Under the pieces are notes generated by a model. The model did not search any database. It was not told the DNA's origin and saw only the letters and a program-made list of their open reading frames with translations. Shown one piece after another: positions 56,968 to 64,000 of a stretch of DNA of 64,000 nucleotides (position 1 is the stretch's first letter; every line of letters starts with the position of its first letter). Both the position numbers and the translations under genes were made by a program. Source of the stretch: Polyporus tsugae (taxonomy: Eukaryota > Basidiomycota > Agaricomycetes > Polyporales > Polyporaceae). The stretch spans positions 751,501 through 815,500 of the forward strand of contig JAHRBS010000014.1 in NCBI GenBank assembly GCA_024305745.1, in the 5' to 3' direction.

Positions 56968-58956
56968 CTACCGAATCCGCCACGCCCCGTCGCCCTTCCT
57001 GCTCACCCGCCCGACGCCGCCAAAGCCCTCTCGCACGACGAGCCAGAGCGCAGTGCTCGACACGACGTCCTTGATCTCCTCCGCCGTCAAGATCAGGCCC
57101 TCCGCCTGGGCGCCATTCCCCGCTGCCGCCTCCTTCCCGCCAAACAAGCTCTTCCTCGACCCGCCCGTCCCATTCCCGTTCGCGGTGCCCGGCCGCTCAT
57201 CGCTGTGCGGCGCAGGCCGAGCGACGCCCGCGGGGGTGACGATCCGCTTCCTCACGTTCACGCGCTCGATCTCGATGTCCGGCAGCGGGAACGGCACCTT
57301 CAAGAGCGCAACGACCTTCGGGTGGTGCGGCGTCGGCACGACGCCCGCGATCTTTACCTTGCACGTGCTCGAGCCCGAGCCCCCCTTCGCCCCCTCTGCC
57401 CCAAAGGATGAGGGGAGACGTGAGGGGTTCAGCCGGCGCACGATGAGCGTGCACGTCCACGGCGTCTCCGAGTCCTCGGGGTCGCTCTCGTCCCCGCCAT
57501 CCTCCGCCGTGGTGGATGGGCTTGCCCGCGCGTGGCCCTCGTCCGACGCCCCCACACTCGCCGACGCCGCCTCCGACCGATGTGAGTCGATCGAGCGCCG
57601 CGCATCAGCTGGGCCGAGCGACGCGCGTTTCTGCCTTGTCGTCATCGGCGGGTCCTGGACGACGACCGGCGGCGGACCCTCGTGATGGTGGTCAAAAGAC
57701 GTCGTCGACTGTCCCGCAGAGGACGTGACGAGACTGTGGCGTTTTGAGCGTGCGCGTTCCTCCCGTCCCCGCCGCTTCTTGCCGCTTTTGCCGCGCGACC
57801 ACTCGAATCGGACCTCGACCAGACTCTCGACGGGGGCGGGGGCGAAGCTTCCTCGTGATTGGAACTTGTCCTTCATCCCGCTGAGCAGATTTTCAGGCGC
57901 CCCCTTGAGCCATTTCCTGACCACCCACACATACTTCGTCGGACGCCCGCGGGGAGGGAAGGTTGTCGCACTCAGAGAAGGCTGGAGGCCGAGAATCGGA
58001 GGCTGGAGGAAGACGCTTTCACGTACGCCCACCGAGAGGGGGGGTTCTGAACCTGATGGCGCCGCGGAGTGTCCCGGAACGTTCAAACCGCCATTAATAA
58101 GCAACGAAGAGCGTCGATTCGGGCCAGCTCCGGATGTAAATGGAAAGGGAGATGCAGGTGGAGCAGGAGAAGGTGGTCGGGCGGTGATCGGTGGTAGAGG
58201 GGATAGCGGGACGGTAGGTGAATTCACAGGAGAGTCGGGACGGCGCTTGAACATCTTGTTGAAAAACCTCTTCGCGCCAGGCGCATTATTCCTAGGCGTC
58301 GACGGCGTCTGAGGGGGGGAGGTAACTGCAAGGGAAGGGGTCACAGGAGCGGGGGTATGTGGGTATTCGTCAGAGGCGAGTGAGAGCGCCGAGGATGTCG
58401 GCGTGTGAGCCCCAGGCCCAACATCGATGCTTCGACGCGAGGCGTATTCATCAGGCAGGGAACCTGTCGCCATGTTCGGCGAGTGTCCGGGAAGTGGCAT
58501 TGGATTGCCGCCGTCACCCCACACCTCGATGGGTTCGAGGAGAGCGAGGCCAATCACCTCCAGACCACGCTTCTGGAACTTGGCCACCTTTGCGTCCGTG
58601 CCCGCATCGAGGATGGTATTGGTGAGAACGCTGTGTGCTTGAAGGTTGTAGAGGGGGATGATCATGCGGCGGCCAGAGGACGTTGTGGAGGTGGACGCCA
58701 TTGATGATATGGAACTCGAAGAATAGGAAGAGTACATCGAGACTTCGGACCGGTTGGAGCTTGTACGGGTGAGCTGAATGTCGGATGTGCCATCATCGGC
58801 TTCAGGAGCGATAGGCGAGGGTTGACCGTTGGAGGAACGAGTGTTATCACGGTCGCGGTGGCTTGGTGGTACGAGCTGAACTTGCAGATTTAGAGGATGA
58901 TTGGTCTTGGATGGGGGTGGTCGGACAACGATGAATGACTGGTGTGCAAGCTTCAT
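56968..58956 (-). CDS. Hypothetical 662-aa protein, single exon
   Basis: One uninterrupted frame from ATG at 58956 to the stop at 56968. I do not recognise a named domain. Ordered blocks alternate with disordered Ser/Pro-rich linkers. The ordered blocks are MKLAHQSFIVVRPPPSKTNH with LNLQVQLVPP; MIIPLYNLQAHSVLTNTILD with AKVAKFQKRGLEVIGLALLE; RPTKYVWVVRKWLKGAPENL with SLVEVRFEWSRGK; WTCTLIVRRL with CKVKIAGVVPTPHHPKVVAL; and TAEEIKDVVSSTALWLVVRE. The spread of beta-strand-like segments suggests one scaffold broken by long insertions. It has no signal peptide or membrane helix. Basic patches (RRGREERARSKRHS) and many Ser-Pro sites suggest a phosphorylated cytosolic or nuclear protein. The lack of introns is unusual beside its neighbours, but there is no poly(A) or repeat flank to suggest retroposition. 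Confidence 0.75.
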   Translation of the reverse strand: MKLAHQSFIVVRPPPSKTNHPLNLQVQLVPPSHRDRDNTRSSNGQPSPIAPEADDGTSDIQLTRTSSNRSEVSMYSSYSSSSISSMASTSTTSSGRRMIIPLYNLQAHSVLTNTILDAGTDAKVAKFQKRGLEVIGLALLEPIEVWGDGGNPMPLPGHSPNMATGSLPDEYASRRSIDVGPGAHTPTSSALSLASDEYPHTPAPVTPSLAVTSPPQTPSTPRNNAPGAKRFFNKMFKRRPDSPVNSPTVPLSPLPPITARPPSPAPPASPFPFTSGAGPNRRSSLLINGGLNVPGHSAAPSGSEPPLSVGVRESVFLQPPILGLQPSLSATTFPPRGRPTKYVWVVRKWLKGAPENLLSGMKDKFQSRGSFAPAPVESLVEVRFEWSRGKSGKKRRGREERARSKRHSLVTSSAGQSTTSFDHHHEGPPPVVVQDPPMTTRQKRASLGPADARRSIDSHRSEAASASVGASDEGHARASPSTTAEDGGDESDPEDSETPWTCTLIVRRLNPSRLPSSFGAEGAKGGSGSSTCKVKIAGVVPTPHHPKVVALLKVPFPLPDIEIERVNVRKRIVTPAGVARPAPHSDERPGTANGNGTGGSRKSLFGGKEAAAGNGAQAEGLILTAEEIKDVVSSTALWLVVREGFGGVGRVSRKGDGAWRIR

Positions 58957-61900
58957 CAGTACTGCAAAGAGAAGCTTTGCGAGAACAGATGCGGACGAGT
59001 CGAAATTAGAGTATATGTCAAAAGTCGGGAATATATAGGCATGCCCTGTACATCAAATGTCGGTTGCGTCCGCAGGTCTTTTTTCGGTGTCCCCCATAAC
59101 CGGAAGGACCTGCGCGATACGCAGTACACGAACAAAAATGCACGACGGGCATGCTATGTTGTTGCGGTGCGCCGCTACGATGGGTGGGTCCGGTAAAACA
59201 AGGGGACGGGCGGTGCACCTCACATCCGGCTTGGCGAGCGCCTCAAGCTGCGACGCCCTCATCGCTAGCCAAAAACGAGAAATGAACATAAAATAGGAAG
59301 GCGAGGTCGGGTCCCATACGTCCGATGAATTTGGAATAGATGGGTAGTGGGCTTCTCCAGTATTCTCCTGTCAAAATCCTCGCGTCCACATCCACTGCGA
59401 GTAGGAGGTGGCCAACGGGAAGCCCTCATGCGTCCGCACGAAATCCGCCGGACATGAAGGGAAGGTCTCTCCGTGGACTTCTCTATCCCTCATTCCTGTT
59501 GTACACCACGGAGATGAGGCCCCCCCTCAACGTCTGGTGACGAGACCGTGTCCCGACATGACAGACAGTCGCAATCGAGTACAACATGCCGATGTCAGCG
59601 GAGTCCTAAGATCCCACCAGCTGGCGCGTGCACAGCAGCGACACTCGAAGCAGATCGCATCTGCCAATGGGGGTCCGGCTCCACAGACGCGCTAGGGTTC
59701 GAGGTTATGTGCGACGTAATACCGCCCTCTGCCATTTCGAAACAGATGATCTCTCAGCACTGGTGAAGCCTGGTGTGTGCAAGGACGCTTGGAATGCCCC
59801 CAAGAATGCCAAGGACAGTCCGGACTGAAACGCTCCTCCGCGGGCAGCGTCATGCGACCTTTTGAAGCCCCAGGCGAGCGAGAACTTCGGAGGAAACGCA
59901 TGCCTTAGCGCGCGGACAAGGTTCAGTGGCTGGAGGGTTAAGACACCGAGGCGGAGGTAGTGTGTCGTTGACTACCAGGCGTCCCAGGGCACGGGGCAAT
60001 AGATCGCTGCATGGACTGTCCCCTCTCATGGGTCCATCCACGTCGACAACTGGCCAGCAACGCCGTACAAGCAGCAGACATGGAAGGATACAGCAGGGTG
60101 GACGTGGATGGGCTCATAGTGGGATGAGGGATTCCTAGCAACGAACTGACGCATGCCTCCCATAGTGCAGCCACTGCTGGTCGGGGGATAGCAAGTCTAA
60201 GTAGCCAGGCAAGAACACAGGTGCGGGGCTTCCCCGCACTGGGCAAAAGGAATGGAGGGGATGCGGAGGCGACAAGCGGCATGAATGCAACTCACCTCGT
60301 TGGTCCTGTCTTTCTTCTTCTTTACCCCATGCTCGTCGACGGCCATGTCGTCAGCGTCGTCCTCTTTGGTGGGGGATTGGGTAATTTGGGTGGGGCTTTC
60401 TTGTAGAGGCGGGGACTTGTCGTTCCCAATCTGCAGTGCGGCCGGAAGAAAGGAAGAAATTGAGGAAAGCATCGGAATCAGATGAGAGATGGAAGTAGCG
60501 GGTGAGTTGCAGCATAAAGCCGCCCGTCCCGGAGGAGCCCATACTCGAACTGCGTCATATCGGCGCTTTCCCCGGCCTCCTCCTTACCTAATCTCCTTGA
60601 CTCAGCCCGAGGCTCCTCGCTTACCCCGTCGGGACTCGGCCCAGCCATCCACTATGGGCCATAGCCATAACCCAAGTCACCGTACAGCGCTCGTACTACT
60701 ACGGTTAAGAGGGGTTCTACTGTAGCTCGCCGCACTCTCGCGGAGACTCATACCACAATTCGTTATCAGATGGCGGCTTCAGAAGAAGCCTGACTCCGAC
60801 CTGCGCAACTTCTCGGCAAAACTGGCACAGTTCCGTACGGTTACCCCCGCGGGCGGCGACACTCGTCCCCTAGCCCTGTTCTCCCGTGGCACCTCTTCTG
60901 TATCCCGCGCGCCCACAATTCTCTCACTGTTTGTCCATCAGCCGAGCTGCCCGATCCTCCCCTCTGAAAACCCGCCGCCCAGGGAAGGCCACCATATGCG
61001 CGCCACAGTGCAGTGCCAAATGCTCTACTTCGAAGATGTGTTGGATCCAAGTCATCCAACGGCCTCTGATGGTAGTCGTCGCACGCCGTCGTCTGTCCTA
61101 CGCGTCCGCGCCCCAAATGCGCCGGACTCGACACACTATGATGTTCCAGCTGAGCGCAGACGAAGCCGGGAACCGGTGAGCGATTCTCCTGTGTCGCGAC
61201 TTACGACCCGCAACTTGAACTGCGGCGACGTCCTTGCGGGTCTCGTTCTGTCCACTTCCAACCTTCAACTGTTTCATGCGTCCCCTCTAGCGGGTTTGCG
61301 ATACACTGCGCAATTGCAACTACGTACAGGTGCGCCGCGCCACATATGACATACATACTGTACATACTCTTGGCGATCGAGCAACGATCGTTAACGTTGC
61401 TTCATAAACGCCGAGGACCGAACTCCGAGAATACTTAATGTTTTGACTCATCACGCGGGCCCTCGCGCCGTCTCTGTCAATCCTTCGTTGTCGTCCAGCT
61501 CGAAGACAGCTCTGCGCGGATCGTTCAGGTACCTTTCGACGCATTCCCCGTTATCGTTTCGTCACGTTTCCTGAATCGGTCCTCCTGCCGAACGCTGACG
61601 ATACTCCATGAACTCATCGGCAGGCACCAAACTTTCGTTAACGCTACGGCTGGGCCCAAGACTATGGTGGCTTGGTCCCACCTCGAACCCGATAACTCCC
61701 GTACACTCACTCCGTTCACATCGGATTCGAGGCTCAAACGGGGACGACGGGTGCGGACTCTGCCAATTACTGTGGCGCGGACACCGGGTTCCATATGTCG
61801 CCACTCGAGCGTTACTTAGCCCAAGCTGCGTTCGTTACAAGTACTACTTGAAACGCAACTCTCTCGCCCAAGTCTCGCTTGGGATCGTGTTGGCACCGTC

Positions 61901-63153
61901 TCCCCGACGCCGCTGGGATCTCCGGGTCCGGGAAACCCCTATGCCGGACCCGGTACTAATCCAACAAGTTTTATGGCACAGCCACACGTATGTGCTTGCG
62001 TGCGCAGCGGACTCCGCACAAATGCCAAATGAGCAATTGAACAAAGTTTGGAGAGACAGAGACCTTGTTCTCCAGTTAATCTATTTTGGTTATCTGACTG
62101 GCTGATGCGGGCAACCCTCAGCAAGACATTCATTGCACGGCGACGCGGTCAGCATGAGACTCCGCAGAGCAAGTTGATGGAGACTGAGGCCTCTCGTGGA
62201 CGAGCTCTTGCCAGATATGGGGATGGCGCAGCTGGCCTGTATGTAGACCTAACCGTCGCAGTATGATATTTGATATATTAGGACAACCTCAGACGTGTAG
62301 AATTGCGAAGTTGCTGCGCCATGTCTACCTGTAAAGCCCAGCGTCCCGAGTACCAAGGAACTCTAGCCACTGCCAAGTACTGCTTGGCAGCTTGGAACAT
62401 CCATGGGAAGCGCATCGGGGTAGTTGACCTTCGCCTCCCACGAGAGCTCATCAATGGATGTTCCCTAACCGAGGAGATTCTTCAACCGGCCAGAGTCTTC
62501 CTGAGTAATTAAATTAATTACTGCGCCTTGCATAATTCCGTGAAGACGCAAAATTTCTTTTGGCGTCTAATCATTGATGTCACGGTCACGTCGCTACTCA
62601 ACGCCTCTTGACCGCACCACAAAAGATTGGGTTTTCAAGCGCACATACTTGGAGGAGTTGTGTCGATGATGATTCAGATTAATGTAAAATTAATTTCAGA
62701 GAAGCTGTATTCGCTGCTGTCAAGAAAACTGCGACGTACGACGTTGGGTTACAATTATTATGTCGTCTCCAACCTTCGGCAAATTTAAAGGATGCAGCAA
62801 GACTCAACGAGGAAGACACAGCCCGAAGCGCACTTGGCGACTTCAAGTTCGAGCTTCCCAAAGGCCACGTTCATTCCAGGCTTCCGGCTACGCCGATTGA
62901 GTTTTGGCAAGTAGACGGGAACCGGGTGCAATCCAATCCCGAAACTTCAAAATCCGCGTTCAAGGAGATACGGCAGCCGAAGAGTTGGTCGGGCTCGAGC
63001 GAACACGTACTCAATGTGCCTGTGTAGATGTCGGATGTACACCCGGACCGCAGCAGCGAAGATCGTCACAACCCGCTGCCGTTGGATGTTGATCGCCAAA
63101 ATTTAATTTAGCTGAAAATCGGAGACATCACGAAAGCAGGGACGGATGAGCAT
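58957..63153. other. Gene-poor stretch of about 4.2 kb
   Basis: Apart from one candidate exon (60296-60430), I recognise no gene, RNA or mobile element. Open frames at 61608-62105 (+) and elsewhere carry no motif. The part after 62.5 kb is more AT-rich than the gene-bearing regions. Confidence 0.4.
60296..60430 (-). other. Candidate orphan exon
   Basis: A 45-codon open stretch between a good acceptor (CACTGCAG) and a GTGAGT donor encodes SPPLQESPTQITQSPTKE, DDADDMAVDEHG and VKKKKDRTNE. The charged, low-complexity composition looks coding. I found no partner exons on either side, so it may be the remnant of a lost gene or chance. Confidence 0.25.
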
Positions 63154-64000
63154 TCATAACTGGAAGATAAGTACCAACAAGGTGATCTCGACCGCGAACA
63201 CTACGAGCGACAGCAACGCAACGATCCACCCGGCTGTGGCGAACGGCCGCCCGAAGACGCGTTTCCCGGTCTGGCCGATGGTCTTGATCGCGCCGTGGTA
63301 CGCAGCGGGGTTCTTGTACTTGTCAGCAAAGTCGTGGCGCGAGTGGCGCTGGCGGAAGAACGCAATGACGAATATCACTCCCGCGAGGGCGGTGTACAGG
63401 ATCCCGACTACGCACAGCCGCGATGCAGGGGTACATATGGTCCACAAGATCAGCGACGATGTGGGTGGATGTCACATGGTGGGGGAGGGGACTGACTCTT
63501 GTAAAACCGGCGATCAAAGAGTCGCAAGACAGTCAGGGCATAACCGAGGTTGCCCATGGCACTGCGGCTGTATGCACCGTCGAACGTCCTCTGACGAGCA
63601 CGTATCTCCACTGCTTTCCGTTCGGTGTTAGAGGCAAGGGCTCCGTCGACACATCGCGCGACCACGCACCGAGCTCGTTGACATCGTCTGCGTAGAACGA
63701 ATTCGATCGATGTCCGCTGCCTCACTCGTCAGGAAACTGCCTGCGATTGTAATGTGGGGGTGTGCATACCCATAGGTCCTGTGACGAGAGTTGGCTAGTC
63801 TCTCGCGCTCGAGTTCGTCATATTCGCCCTTCTTTAAGTTTGCCATCGCAGAATGACTCTTAGCAGCGGAGTTATCGTAGTTTGTGTCGGGGATGCTTCG
63901 CTGGCTGGTATCAAGGTCGTTGAAGGTCGTTGTCGAGGATGTTGCATGCTGAGGTCCCGCGGTGCCCAGTGCCGAGGGTCCGTAATGAGGGAACAGAGGA
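63154..64000 (-). CDS. DUF202 (YidH-like) membrane protein, 5' end outside the window
   Basis: A small membrane protein of the DUF202 family; its function is unknown. The stop is at 63154. The last exon encodes two helices: VGILYTALAGVIFVIAFF with RQRHSRHDFADKYKN, and FATAGWIVALLSLVVFAVEI with TLLVLIFQL. The exon before it has RARQRTFDGAYSRSAMGNLG, ALTVLRLFDRRFYK, which fits the Arg-rich start of the first DUF202 helix. The 5' exon (63785-64000) encodes SIPDTNYDNSAAKSHSAMAN and LKKGEYDELERERLANSRHR. That frame stays open to the window edge, so the true start may lie outside; an internal ATG is at 63846. Confidence 0.65.

Noticed and set aside
1..64000. CRISPR arrays, bacterial operons, a secondary-metabolite cluster.
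   Set aside because: No spaced direct repeats of that kind, and the genes are eukaryotic, spliced and functionally mixed; no PKS, NRPS, terpene synthase or UstYa-like gene is seen.

Overview
The window is nuclear DNA of a filamentous basidiomycete, most likely an agaricomycete (mushroom or bracket fungus). Genes are split by many short introns with GTRNGT donors and YAG acceptors. A tRNA has an intron after base 37. Several families typical of the group are present: a DUF6533 membrane protein, GPI-anchored Lam16A-like GH16 enzymes and a divergent G-alpha subunit. A closer placement (Polyporales?) is only a guess. I recognise about 20 protein genes, one tRNA, one pseudogene and a few relics. 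Gene models were spliced by eye, so first exons and small exons are the weakest parts.

Left part (1-29 kb). The window opens inside a Golgi pH regulator gene (+). Then come an MCT-type MFS transporter (+), a G-alpha with a substituted switch II (-), a Cbf1-like bHLH factor (-), a GPI-anchored GH16 glucanase (+), tRNA-Ala(AGC) with a repeat-expanded intron (+), a DUF6533 protein (-), a serine-rich single-pass membrane protein (-), a Cdc20-like WD40 protein with an Ile-Arg tail (-) and a GPI-anchored cysteine-containing surface protein (-).

Middle (29.5-39 kb). An intronless 496-codon ORF (-) lies in a 1.8-kb insert with an A33 tail and a perfect 14-bp target-site duplication, so it is a retroposed sequence with an intact reading frame. 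Next are eEF1B-beta (-) and a zinc-dependent deaminase (+), divergent from a shared 361-bp promoter region. A 3.6-kb stretch follows in which I see no gene. Then comes a secreted Pro-Ser-Gly repeat protein (+) whose 69-76-residue units are separated mostly by Arg-Arg sites, as in Kex2-processed repeat precursors.

Right part (39.7-64 kb). A second GH16 gene (-), the 3' relic of a third, a MYND protein (+), an MDR dehydrogenase (-), a second MCT-type transporter (-), an NHX1-type Na+/H+ exchanger (-), a decayed copy of the dehydrogenase (+), a conserved-looking protein of unknown function (-) and the 3' part of a DUF202 gene (-) that runs off the window.

Two gene families (MFS and GH16) occur twice in mirror order: MFS+ then GH16+ on the left, GH16- then MFS- on the right. 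This suggests an old inverted segmental duplication. Both MFS copies seem to need the same 4-nt microexon. The secreted and membrane-transport products fit cell-wall remodelling and nutrient uptake, but no biosynthetic cluster, CRISPR array or complete autonomous transposon was found.
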